This document shows positions 12,621 to 24,140 of a stretch of 64,000 nucleotides of DNA, piece after piece. The stretch is from positions 5,498,001 to 5,562,000 of the forward strand of contig JBAIAC010000001.1 in NCBI GenBank assembly GCA_037349315.1, in the 5' to 3' direction. The position numbers were made by a program, and so were the translations under genes. The DNA comes from Chelydra serpentina. Lineage: Eukaryota > Chordata > Testudines > Chelydridae. Each line of letters opens with the position of its first letter. Within the stretch, counting starts at the first letter, position 1. The notes below the pieces were generated by a model, which was not told where the DNA came from, did not search any database, and worked only from the letters and a program-made list of their open reading frames with translations.

Positions 12621-13001
12621 CAAAGAATGAACGAGAGTATAGACTAAAACACCCATGGAGCTGTGTAGAGGTCATCTCTCTGGAAGGCACATTAGCAGAA
12701 CAGGATGGGAACGCTTGTACTATTGCTGACCTTGCTGCCAATCTGGCAACTTTTACTATAACTTTAATACACAGATAATTTGTGAGTTAAGGTCCCTGAA
12801 AATACATTTTCTCCCTGACTCCCACCCTGGTCAGAAACAGCCCCAGTCAGATTACCTTAAGCACATGCTACAAAGGCCATCTTTCTTCTGAGGGATTTTG
12901 AAAATGATGGGGAATTGTAAAGGTTGGAAATGACTGGAAGGGGAAGGTAATTTGAGTTTTTTAGTTGCCTACTTTGCTGGCAATACATTATCTTGTATTG
13001 T
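12621..13001. other. Unassigned sequence
   Basis: Nothing is recognised between the LINE fragment and the MITE. Confidence 0.4.
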
Positions 13002-13003
13002 TA

Positions 13004-13122
13004 GGGTGACCAGACAGCAAATGTGAAAAATCGGGACCGGGGTGGGGGGTACTAGGAGCCTATATAAGAAAAAGACCCAAAAATTGGGACTGTCCCTATA
13101 AAATCGGGACATCTGGTCACCC
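13004..13122 (+). mobile_element. Mariner/Tc1-like MITE, TA target
   Basis: The termini GGGTGACCAGA and TCTGGTCACCC are perfect inverted repeats flanked by TA on both sides (13002-13003 and 13123-13124). The interior has GTGAAAAATCGGGAC and TTGGGACTGTCCCTATA words. The copy at 61456 is the same family in opposite orientation. It is non-autonomous and has no coding. The superfamily is inferred from the TA duplication. Confidence 0.82.
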
Positions 13123-13124
13123 TA

Positions 13125-16100
13125 TGTATTGTACTGCTCCAACTTAGAGATATTTGGACAACTTTTCTTATATTATGTCATATTTAACATGGGTATATGT
13201 AAGTGGTTGTACTCCCCACTGTAGTGCCCACTAGTGTCCAAGTCTGATGTTGCAGGGGTCTTCATCTCCAGCTGCCCCTGATGACCACTTCTTTGGCCTT
13301 GCAATGGCCTCTCTCTATAGATCTTCCATGGGCCAGCCCTTCAGACAGGTCACCTATTAAATTCAATCCCCTTTTGCCTCCGTTTCCCTACCCAAAGTAA
13401 TACTTCCCTACCACACCATAGCATTGTGAAGGTAAATCCATAAATTGATGGGAAGTGCTCAGATTCTGTTATGATTGGAATCATGCAAGGTGGTGGGCAG
13501 TTGTTTTTTAATTTGTCTTTCTGTTAAAGCACCTTTATAGGCTTCAAGTCGTGGATGGACTTGAAGGGTTTTAGTATACCTGTATGCAAACACAATGCTT
13601 CATTATTATTAAACACACACAATAAGGCTCTGCTTTATCTTTAACGTACAGCTTGAGGTCTAGGAAGTTTATAAGGCAAACTGCCCCATGTTGGGTTAGT
13701 GACCAATGACTCCACTGACCCTTGCTGCTCCAGGATAGGCTGACTGGTGCATGGCTGCTGTGCTCTGCTGAAGTGGATGCGACATCTACTCTTGTCTGTG
13801 GTGACTGAGATCTCTTGGTCAGCGCTAGGGGAGGGTTTTAATGGCTATCCTCCCTTTCTTCATTCATGCCCACCTTTTGGTGAAGGCTAGCATTAGCAGA
13901 GACTTTAGACTTGCCCAATACTTGTGCTCAAGGCCACACAGCATTTGTAAGAGATGGGAGGCTCATTATGTTTGTCCTCTTTTCCCATCCATTGTGCAAA
14001 TGCAAAGTGCCAGCGAAAGTCTTGCCCCCAGAATATAAAACCATACCATGAATGGTTATTTGGCCCTGCAGCATAACATGATGTGATGACTAGCATGTTG
14101 CTATTGTTTAAAGTTTTAAAATGGTAATTGAAATACGAATTTTTATTGCCAAAATATATAATAAAGAACAAACTCTACTTTTGGATCTATGGCCCCAACC
14201 AAAGTGAATAGCAGCTGGGCCATGGCACTCAGGGGCAAAATTTGGCTCTAAGGTATTTATTAATTTTCTTATGGCAACAATGCTGAATAATACTTGTTAG
14301 TAGGCTAGATCCTGTGACCCTCACTCACAAGGAGTAGGAGGCTACTCAGCAAGTAACCCCACAGATTTCATCATGACTCCTTATGGAGTAGGGTTCTATT
14401 TAGCCTGAGGAAGGATGGGCAGAATCTGGCCTAGTGCTAATGGAAGTTATGTTTATACATCCTAAGAATAGTCACTCACCTCTATTTATAACCCTGTTAT
14501 AATTTTCCTTAAATTACTGTTCCTCACATGAATGTTGAGAACATAACTAAATTGCTCCTAGCAACATATTTGTATTTTAATTTCAAAATGTACACATATA
14601 AAGATTCCCCTATGATCAAATCAAGTACTGCACATTGAAGTGCTTACCAAATATGCACAGCCGGGTTGTTTTATTACAAGATATTAGTGCATTGTGTTGC
14701 TAGCAATGTAATAACTACATTACACAGTTATATACATCATAAACTGCATTTTATTAGTGTAGAAAGAGTTTGAATTAAACTTGCAGGATTTTTTCTAAAC
14801 GAAGTGTTTAGAAATTATTAACCTCAGTTATGGCAAGGCACATCCCCTTGCTATGGCTGCAATACCTCGGGAAAGCCTCTTGGCCAGCAAGGTTATTCTG
14901 AATCTAGGAAGATCTTAATCAAAGTCAATGGAAAAATTAAATATATGAAAATCAGAGCAGCAAGAAAAAGAAAATAAACTAGAGAAAGAACAGAGATAAA
15001 AGAAAAGCAGTGAGAACCAAAAATATGCGTCTCCATATTGTGTTGTGCTTGCTCTCTCCTGGGCTCCCCTCTCAACACACCCTAATACAAAACAACCTGC
15101 CTGTAGCAAATCCTGCAGATGCATAGGCACCACCACCACTAGCTTCTCTAAGCATATCTGGCACTCAGCTATATAGTGGAGGGGAAGGGATGTCTTACTG
15201 AAGTTGCAGTGAACCAATTCTAAAAGTTCTCTTAATCTGTGGGTGCCTACCTATTGTATTCTCAAATAAGAGAGGTATTTTACACTTGTGCATCACATAC
15301 ATGGTCACCAAAGACCAGTGAGAAGGTCACCAGGAAAGGGTCAGCAGATCTGATTCTATTCCAGAGTGTCATTTTTATCTTCTGTAAAATCCTTGCAACC
15401 TTAATTCAGCCATTTGTGTATATCCATTATGAAATAGGCATTACATACATGATCACTACTATTTTCCCCAAAATCCAAGTTCTTGTGCCAAAGCACGAGG
15501 ACACTAGAGTTTCTCATCATAACTGTTGCTTTTTAACATGGGCAAACAATGTATTTCTCCTTCATCTTGTCCTCAGCAATGGCTGAACCGTTTTAAATGT
15601 TTAAAAACAAATCAGCCTGAGGCAATCACCCAGCATGGAACATTTCAGCCAAAGTAGTTAAAGCTTGGCAAAGGAATAAGTAACTGAAAGAAGGTCTTAT
15701 AATTGGAAGTCAGGCAATCTTCATGTTAGGCAGAAAAGTAATACTTTGGGGGGGATCATGACTGAAGTGGGCAGAGCATAGAGCAATATTCAGTCCACAC
15801 ATTAGGAACTTTGTCACATATAGTATTTACACAAATTCAGAGGAATTACCACTGATCTTTGATAGCACGGATTGTTTGCACTTTCCTTTTACATAATCAT
15901 ATGTGATATAAAATCAGCAACAAAACAGCACAACATACAGATGTTTTTACTTCTTCTAAAGACCATAACCCAGAATATCAGACTGCATGTGGGCAATTGG
16001 GTGTGCATTTCTGTATCTAATTTGCACATGCATTTGCAATGACTTGTGTGCACAAGTGTGGTAGTCAAGTATTTAAGTGACTAGTTGGCAGGAGTAACAA

Positions 16101-16137
16101 ATAAACATAAACAGGAGCTGGAAAAATCAGGAGCAAG
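13125..16137. other. Unassigned sequence (3 kb)
   Basis: I find no gene and no repeat I can name. ORFs stay at or below 115 codons with no recognisable domain. It may be unique intronic or intergenic DNA. Confidence 0.45.
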
Positions 16138-17142
16138 AATCATAGAATCTCAGGGTTGGAAGGGACCTCAGGAGGTCATCTAGTCCAACCCCCTGCTCAA
16201 AGCAGGACCAACCCCATCTAGATCACCCCAGCCAGGGCTTTGTCAAGCCTGACCTTAAAAACCTCTAAGGAAGGAGATTCCACCACCTCCCTAGGTAACC
16301 CATTCCAGTGCTTCACCACCCGACTAGTGAAAAAGCTTTTCCTAATATCCAACCTAAACCTCCCCCTCTGCAACTTGAGACAATTACTCCTTGTTCTGTC
16401 ATCTTCTACCACTGAGAACAGTCTAGATCCAGCCTCTTTGGAACCCCCTTTTAGGTAGTTGAAAGCAGCTATCAAATCCCCCCTCACTCTTCTCTTCTGC
16501 AGGCTAAACAATCTCAGTTCCCTCAGCCTCTCCTCATAAGTCATGTGCTCCAGCCCCTTAATCATTTTTGTTGCCCTCCGTTGGACTCTTTCCAATTTAT
16601 CCACATCCTTTTTGTAGTGTGGGGCCCAAAACTGGACACAGTACTCCAAATGAGGCCTCACCAGTGCCGAATAGAGGGGAATAATCACGTCCCTCGATCT
16701 GCTGGAAATGCCCCTACTTATACAGCCCAAAATGCCGTTAGCCTTCTTGGCAACAAGGGCACACTGTTGACTCATATTCAGCTTTTCGTCCACTGTAACC
16801 CCTAGGTCCTTTTCTGCAGAACTGCTGCCCAGCCATTCGGTCCCTAGTCTGTAGCAGTGCATGGGATTCTTCCGTCCTAAGTGCAGGACTCTGCACTTGT
16901 CCTTGTTGAACCTCATCAGATTTCTTTTGGCCCAATCCTCTAATTTGTCTAGGTCCCTCTGTATCCTATCCCTACCCTCCAGCGTATCAACCACTCCTCC
17001 CAGTTTAGTGTCATCTGCAAACTTGCTAAGGGTGCAGTCCACACCATCCTCCAGGTCGTTGATGAAGATATTGAACAAAACCGGCCCCAGCACCGACCCT
17101 TGGGGCACTCCACTTGATACCGGCTGCCAACTAGACATGGAG
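16138..17142 (-). pseudogene. 5'-truncated CR1 LINE: ORF2 C-terminal half and 3' end
   Basis: The minus-strand open frame ends at 16218 and is clean through CR1. It encodes the RT C-terminal part: [20 protein letters not shown], the catalytic FADDTKLGG, and the thumb and C-terminal segment ([40 protein letters not shown]). The 3' UTR and the ATTCTATGA tail are at 16138-16217. Homology with the long copy at 38.7 kb stops at about 17142, the 5' truncation point. The Trp codon that is a stop in the long copy is still TGG here. It lacks endonuclease and promoter, so it is inactive. The intact frame suggests a fairly young insertion. Confidence 0.92.
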
Positions 17143-17820
17143 ACATGTCTATTAAAGGGTCCTCCATCAGTAAGCAACAAAACAATAAAGAGTTTCTTTC
17201 AATTTAAGAGATTCTAAAACATTTCAGTTAAATATTATGTGCACTAAAATTTGATATGAATGTCCACTAGAATAGCTTACAAATGGTAACATGCATTTTA
17301 ATAGAACATATAAGCTCCAACACCACTGCATCCTAAATACCCTCATGTACTTCTCATCAGATAAAATGCAAACATTTGTGTTAAATGTGCAAGAAAAGCT
17401 ACAATCAACCAGGATCCCCACTGCAAAAACAAATTAAAATAATTTTATTCTAAACAAAACTGCCTCTATTTTAGAGTCCATTATGGGAGAGGAGACAGTA
17501 CTGATGAGGAAGAAGCAGAAGAGCAAGCCTCCTCTTTGACATTACCAAGGAAAGTGATTATTGCGAAGATTCCATCTTAAAGCAATGCCTCTTTCTGCCA
17601 CGGTCAGCAGGAGCAAGTTACTCACTCGTGGAGGCATATACTGATCGATTGCTACTTCTAGATGCGGTTTGAGGCCTTTTGGTACCTGTGATGACTCAGG
17701 TACTGGCGTACAAGAGCACTGGCCAAATGTGGTTTATGACCAGCTGAATCACCTTTTGACCAACAATTCTCTGAGGCAGAAGTGCCCTTCATCCATCAAT
17801 CCAACATAAATAAATAATTT
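17143..17820. other. Unassigned sequence
   Basis: No gene or repeat is recognised between two CR1 copies. Confidence 0.4.
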
Positions 17821-19183
17821 CAGGTGAGCATCTCAGGCTAACAGATAGAGCATTTGTCAGGAATTTAGCCTCCTCCCAGGCAAAAAAGGCATTTAGATTG
17901 AAAACTTTTTGATGGGCAATCGTTTGCTGTCAAATTTGGAGGGTGTATCTAGTAGGGTCCTGCAGATGTCAGTCCTGGGTCTGGTACTAGTCAATATTTT
18001 CATTAATGACTTGGCTAATGGAGTAGAGAGTATGCTTATAAAATTTGCAGATGACACCAAGCTGGGATGGTTTGCAAGCACTTTGGAGAACAGGGTTAGA
18101 ATTCAAAATGATAAATTGGAGAATTGGTCTGAATTCAACAATATGCAATTCAATAAAGAAAAGTGCAAAGTACTTCACTTGGGAAGGAAAAACCGAACGT
18201 GGGGAATAACTGTCTAGATGATAGTACTGACTAAAAGGATATAGGGGTTATAGTGGGCTACAAACTGAACATAAGTCTTCAATGTGATGCAGCTGCAAAA
18301 AAAGGCTAATACATATAACACTCCTTCTAATACACCGCAGAATGTAAGACACAGGAGGTAATTGTCCTGTTATACTCGGCACTGGGTGAGGCACCAACTG
18401 GAATACTGTGTCCTATTCTAAGGGTACGTCTATACTTACCTCTCGCGTCGGAGGCGCGGGATCGATGTTCTAGGTTCGATTTATCGCGTCTTGTCAAGAC
18501 GCGATAAATCGAACCAGGAAGTGCTCCGCCGTCGACGCTGGTAATCCAGCTCGACGAGCGGAGTAGGCGGAGTCGACGGGGGAGCCTGCGCGCCGCGTCT
18601 CGACCACAGGTAAGTTCGAACTAAGGTACTTCGACTTCAGCTACGTTATTAACGTAGCTGAAGTTGCATATCTTAGTTCGACAGGGGGGGTTAGTGTAGA
18701 CCTAGCCTAAGCACCACAATTTAGGAAAGATGTGGACAAATTGAAGAGTCCATAGGAGCAACAAAAACTGATAAAAGATTTAGAAAATCTGACCTATGAG
18801 AAAAGGCTAAAAAACCTGGGCCTTGAGAAAAGAAGACCGAAGGAGGATCTCGTGAGTCTTCCAGTATGTTATGGGCTGATTTAAAGAGGGTAGTGATTAA
18901 TTGTTCTCCATGTCCACTGAAGTTAGACACAAGAAGTCATGCGCTTAATCTGCAGTAAGGGAGATGTAGGTTAGCTATTAGGAAAAACTTTCTAACTATA
19001 AGGGTAGGTTAGCTCTGGAATAGGCTTCCAAAGGAGGTCGTGGAGTCCCCCATCACTGGAAGATTTTAAAAACAAGTTGGATAAACACCTGTCAGGGATG
19101 GTCTAGTTTTACTTGGTCCTGCCACAGCATAGAAGGCTGGACGTGATTTCTTGAGGTCCTTTCCGTCTCTCTCATTTCTATGA
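17821..19183 (+). pseudogene. Old CR1 LINE fragment, split by a MITE
   Basis: The RT core is readable at 17909-18217 ([40 protein letters not shown]) with stops and small indels. The frame is cut at 18421 by a Harbinger MITE and resumes at 18711 with the LEKR-like C-terminal region. It ends with a CR1-type 3' end (TTGAGGTCCTTTCCGTC, TTTCTATGAG) near 19183. The start is approximate. It is an older family than the 16-kb copy, as shown by higher divergence. Confidence 0.82.
18422..18707 (+). mobile_element. Harbinger-type MITE, TSD TAA, inside CR1
   Basis: The inverted ends are GGGTACGTCTATACT and AGTGTAGACCTAGCC, with TAA duplicated at 18419-18421 and 18708-18710, as PIF/Harbinger elements leave. 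The 286 bp are CpG-rich, unlike the surroundings, and non-coding. Two internal hairpins stand out: a perfect 21-bp-arm palindrome at 18473-18515 and a 14-bp-arm one (CTTCAGCTACGTTA) near 18635-18663. The same family occurs in opposite orientation at 21898. Confidence 0.9.
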
Positions 19184-20195
19184 GGCACCACTGGAAGGGC
19201 TGGATTTTTTGCCCCAAAATGTTTTCCTCAGCACCAAGGATCCTTGGATTTTCTAAATTATATTTATTTATTTTTGCCAATGGGCTAAATGAGATACAAT
19301 GGCAAGTACTAAAACTAACTAAAAGCAATACTTATGCTAAGAGAGAAGAGCTCCAGAGAAGCAGGCGGGGACTGCCCAATTTTGTCTTGCTGCTACAGAT
19401 ATTAAGGAGGAACTGAGAGGCAGTTGGGCCCCCTCTGCCCTTTAAGTCCTTTTCAGCTTATTTGTGCAGATGCAGCCCCCCAGTACACTACTGGCCAAAA
19501 GAGTCCAATCTCACACACGGGGGACATTTACACCTAGAGTGGGATCTATGAGGACAAATTCTCAAAGAAGAATTATGGTGGGCCCACAACCAGCAGAATC
19601 ATTATATGGGACCTAATTTTTTTGTAAAGTTATTTTAGGCTTATTCTAGTGCTGAATGCCCCTGGCACCCCATCAGTGGGGGCGGGGGAGTCTACTCATA
19701 GAATACTTTTTCTCCATCTTTAGAGGGCACCTTAATATGATCACTTGCTTCTTCCGCAATCTTTCCAGTTTCTTTGCTTCTCTTTCAGCACATCTCCCCT
19801 TACCCATCCTTCCCATTTTCAGTCTCTACCCATCCCTCCCTTCCATCAAGAATTCTCCTTCCTCACATTTCACGAGCCAGGGTGAGAACTCACAACCCAA
19901 GAGAATGAGGGCTCAGGTGGTTTTAAACTGCTTTTACACTTCCCAATCTAGGACTGCTTCAGGGTCTGGAAATAGGTCTGAGGCAGGCAGCCTTTCTGCA
20001 ACCCTGTCCGGACACCCCTTCCCCATGCTAGGGCATGTGAGGGGTCCTTAGAAGATAGTCTTGAAACTGTCCTGCACAGTAACCCTGTGAGGAAAATTCT
20101 CTCCTCATCAAAATTGGGGCTTTTAGGGCACCTTTACACTGCTTCAGCCTTTTTATCTAATGTAAAGAGGCCCGAGTAAGGGTTAGGATCTTACC
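19184..20195. other. Unassigned sequence
   Basis: No gene is recognised. A 131-codon open frame (19656-20051, +) has no known domain and looks random. Confidence 0.4.
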
Positions 20196-20291
20196 CCTAG
20201 GGGAAGATCTTTCACTGATGTAAATTCCTATAGCTCCATTGAAATGAATACAGCTATGAAAATTTACCTCAGTGAAGGATGTTCCCCTAGG
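20196..20291. repeat. 96-bp imperfect palindrome
   Basis: The arm starting CCTAGGGGAAGATCTTTCAC at 20196 is mirrored by the arm ending at 20291. The loop is about 15 bases around CCATTGAAATGAATA. Mismatches are few. It may be the centre of a fold-back MITE, as I see no clear outer ends or duplication. Confidence 0.8.
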
Positions 20292-20690
20292 TGCACAAGT
20301 CCTGGGTATCTTACCCAAAAGCTGATGAAAATAAAGAACAGATCTAAAAAAACCCATAACTACTATTTATGCTCTCTCTATTCAGGAGAAACTGTTTATC
20401 AGCTTTGGGAAACGGAATCATAAGCAGTCTGCAAACGTAATTTAAAAAGTCTTAAATATTACTCTTAAATGATTTCTAATTCTTTATGTTGTTTCATCTG
20501 TTTAAACATATGTATGTGTTCTCTTAGAGAGCATTGGCTATCTAGCAATGTGATTCTAAAACAGTTTGGAACACTACAGATATGAGGACATTAGGTCAGA
20601 TGATTCTGGATGATAGAAATAATGGATGCCATCATGGGTAACTTGATGCAAAACTGATTCCACACCTGACAGATTCAGACTACCTTACGG

Positions 20691-20863
20691 GGAGAGGGAT
20701 AGCTCAGTGGTTTGAGCAGTGGCCTGCTAAACCCAGGATTGAGTTCAATCCTTGAGGGGGCCATTTAGGGATCTGGTGCAAAAATTGGGGCTTGATCCTG
20801 CTTTGAGTAGGGGGTTGGACTAGATGACCTCCTAAGGTCCCTTCCAGCCCTGATATTCTATAC
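20691..20863 (+). repeat. Cry-type tRNA-derived SINE
   Basis: It has a tRNA-like head (A box TAGCTCAGTGG, B box GAGTTCAATCC), the conserved CCATTTAGGGATCTGG core and the CR1-like tail GGTCCCTTCCAGCCCTGA. A run of A follows at 20864-20875. It is non-coding. Confidence 0.92.
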
Positions 20864-20875
20864 AAAAAAAAAAAA

Positions 20876-21519
20876 GATTAAAATAGAGTGGGCTAAACTT
20901 TCAGCCAAAATGTTATTTTGGCAAAGAAATGCAAATTCAGTAACACCAAAACTATAAGAATTTGTGCTGATTTCACAATGTTGTTTCAGACAACATAAAA
21001 TGTAAAAAAAGAAGAAAAAACAGAAAATTGAAATGTTTTGATTTTTTTTATTTAAAATGATTTTTTGTTTCAACATTTCTTTTAATTTTATTTAAAATAT
21101 TTTTTCATAATTGCCAGTAAACCAAAAAACCCATTATTCAAACAGCTCTAGTCTCCAACATTGGCAGACAAATGACTTAGTTTGGATTATTCATATTTTA
21201 AGGGCATCCAATGTTAGGAAATGCAACATAACATGTGCCTAAATTGCAAACAGACATGGGAAATAATGCATTACACTCTTCCTTACTCTATTTTATACTC
21301 AGCACTATCTTTTTGCCTCTTAGAATTGAAAGACAACAATAATGTACAAGCTGCTGCAGAGAGATACTGTGTTCAATTTTTTAAGACAACTAGAAAAAAA
21401 ATGGTACTGGACTATTCTTTTAGCACCTTAAACAAAATGGTGATGTTATTCATAGGAGAGCTTAGAGATTACCACCTGCTTCACCTTCCCAACTATTAAA
21501 AAGCCTGTGATGACGTCTT
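20876..21519. other. Unassigned AT-rich sequence
   Basis: No gene or named repeat is recognised. The left edge of the LINE that follows is hard to place and may extend into this stretch. Confidence 0.4.
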
Positions 21520-21897
21520 GAAAGAAGGAGAGGTGAGAGTGGGGAAATAAGTATGAACAAAGGGACATTGCCATTTACAGAAATTTATAATAGCATTCTG
21601 ACCTATTTACAGTTAATTTACAACAGAATGGAAGAATGATCAATAATAATGTAGAAAAGGCAGAAGCATTCAATAACTATTTCTCTTCTATATTTGTGGA
21701 AAAACAAAGTATATAATCTGATTGTATGGTGATGTCATCACTCTTTCCATTCCACTGGTATCTCCAGATGTTAAACAGAAGCTACTGAAGTTAGACATTT
21801 TCAGATCAGCAGGTCTGGATAACATGCATCCAAAAATTTTAAAAGAGCTGTCTGAGCGGCTCACTGGACCATTAATGTTGACTTTCAAGAAGTCTTA

Positions 21898-22196
21898 GGG
21901 CTTGTCTACACTGGGCGGGGGGGTGGGTCGATCTAAGATACGCAACTTCAGCTACGTGAATAACGTAGCTGAAGTCGAATATCTTAGATCGATTTTTAAA
22001 AGTACTTACCCTGGTCCACACGGCAGCAGGCAGGCTCCGCCGTTGACAGCGCTTCCTCTGCTCGCGGAGCTGGAGTTCCGGTGTCGACGGGGAGCGGCTC
22101 TGGGATCGATTTATCACGTCTAGATGAGACGCGATAAATCGATCCCAGAACATCAATAGCTACCTGCCGAATCGGGCGGGTAGTGTAGACGTAGCC
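21898..22196 (-). mobile_element. Harbinger-type MITE, TSD TTA
   Basis: The inverted ends are GGGCTTGTCTACACT and AGTGTAGACGTAGCC, with TTA at 21895-21897 and 22197-22199. It carries the same CpG-rich hairpins as the 18.4-kb copy (CTTCAGCTACGT and CGATTTATC...GATAAATCG) in reverse order, so the orientation is opposite. It is non-coding and inserted in an old LINE. Confidence 0.92.
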
Positions 22197-22761
22197 TTAG
22201 AGTATTGAAGAAGTGCCAGAAGACTGAAAGAAAGATAATGTTGTGCAAATTTTTGAAAAGTGTAAATGTGATTACATCAATCCTGGGCAAGATAATGGAG
22301 CAGCTGATAGAAGACTTGATTAATAACAAATTAAAGTAGGATAATATAGTTAAAACAAATCAACATGATTTTACAGAAAACAGATCCTGTCAAACTAACT
22401 TGATATCTTTTTTGATGAGGTTACAGGTTTGCTTGAATAAGGCAATAGTGCTGAGGTAACAGATTTCTGTAAGGTATTCGCTTTGGTAGCACACAACATT
22501 TAGATTAAAACACTAAAACATATTAAATTAACATGGCACATGTTATATAGATTAAAAACTGGCTACTGGCTCAAAATGTAAACTATAAAATGTAACTGTA
22601 AACAGGGACTCATCATCGAGTAGGTATGTTTCCATTGTGGTACTGCAGAGATCGGCTCTTGATCCCATGCTTAACATTTTTATCAGTGACCTGGAAGAAA
22701 ACAAAATAATCACTGATAAAATTTGCAGATGACACAAAAATTGGCAGAGTGGTAAATAATA

Positions 22762-22925
22762 ATAGAATATCAGGGTTGGAAGGGACCTTAGGAGGTCATC
22801 TAGTCCAACCCCCTGCCAATCCCCAATTTTTGCCCCAGATCCCTAAATGGCCCCCTCAAGGATTGAATTTACAACCCTGGGTTTATCAGGCCAATGCTCA
22901 AACCACTGAGTTATCCCTCTCTCCC
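22762..22925 (-). repeat. Cry-type SINE inserted in a CR1/L3 copy
   Basis: On the minus strand it runs from the tRNA-like head to the CR1-like tail. The central part is slightly shortened near 22817 (CTGCTCAAAGCAGG missing). It splits the LINE at GTAAATAAT / AATGAAG. The 42.6-kb LINE copy has GTAAATAATGAAGAGG uninterrupted, which proves the insertion and gives a short AAT duplication. Confidence 0.93.
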
Positions 22926-23765
22926 TCCCTAATGAAGAAGACGGGTTACTAGTTCAGAGCAATGTGGATAACATGGTAAAGTGGGCTCAAGCAAACTATG
23001 CATTTTAATATGGCTAATTGCAAATGTATATGTCTAGGAATAAAGAATGGAGAAATATTTACAGGATTGTCCTGAGAATCAATGACTCTGAAAAAGATTT
23101 GAGAGTGTGGTGGCTAATCATAAGCTCTCACTGTGAACAAAACTGCATATGTGATCCCGGGATACATAAACCAGGAACTCTCTACTCCTACTTGAGATAT
23201 TATTTTACCTTTGTATATGGCACTGGTCTGACCTCTTCAGGAATACTGTGTTCTGTTCCGATGCCCACAGTTCAAGAAGAATGTTGATAAATTGGAGAGG
23301 GTTCAGAGAAGAATCACAACAATGATTAAAGGACTGGAAAACATGCCTCATAGTGATAGACTCAAAAAGATTAATGTAATTTGCTTAACAAAGAGAAAGT
23401 TAAGGATTGAGTTCATTACAGTCTATATGTTTTTACATGGGGACCAAATATTTAATAATGGGTTCTTCAATCTAGTAGGTATAGGTGTAAAAGGCATAAC
23501 ATGATCCAAATGCTGGAAGTTTAAGCTAGAAAAATTCAAACTAAAAATAAGGCAATCATTTTTAACTATGAGAGTAATTAACCATTGGAACAAGTTACTA
23601 AGGGTCATGGTAGATTCCGTACCATTGGCAACTTTTAAATCAAGATTGGATGTTTTTTCCTAAAAGATCTGCTCTAGACATTGAGGAAGTTTCATGACCT
23701 GTGTTATATGGGAGGTCAGACTAGCTCATCACAATGCTCCCTTCTGGCCTCGAAATCTATGTATG

Positions 23766-24140
23766 TATTACCTCTCAGTCAGGTCCATTGTAATAATTCT
23801 CAAAAACTGTACATAACACAATGCCTGCAGCCATACTCACTGACATTTTTTCTGGAAAAAAAATACTAGTTATAATTTTTAAGATTTTTCTGGGTTTGGG
23901 TTGTTTTAATTTAGATTCTGGGAGTCACCTATCACTGTACTAGTTTCAAAAGGGTTATGTAGTATTTATGATTACAAACTACCTTTGTTCTGACATTAAA
24001 AAAAAACCTCAAAACCAGCAAACAAGGGCAATAATAGAAACATGCAGAAGTTAGGTAACAGTCTAAAGACAATTCCAACTGAAATAAGCAATTCAGATTA
24101 ACAGCAAAACTGTGTGAAATATTTGCAACTGTAAGCAGAG
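23766..24140. other. Unassigned AT-rich sequence
   Basis: Nothing is recognised. Confidence 0.4.

Larger units (their letters stand above)
21520..23765 (+). pseudogene. Old CR1/L3-like LINE, interrupted twice
   Basis: Scattered ORF2 remains run in order. They include KAEAFNNYFSSIF upstream of RT, RT near 22590-22740 (VLQRSALDPMLNIFISDLEE, then FADDTK-like), and the C-terminal block at 23292-23504 (MERVQRRITTMIKGLENM). The 3' end GGTCAGACTAGCTCATCAC lies near 23710-23765. Many stops and shifts make it non-functional. It is cut by a Harbinger MITE (21898-22196) and a SINE (22762-22925). The copy at 42.6 kb is the same family and shows the empty site of the SINE. The 5' border is approximate. 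Confidence 0.82.

Noticed and set aside
19656..20051. 131-codon plus-strand frame
   Set aside because: No domain or splice context; random-looking composition.
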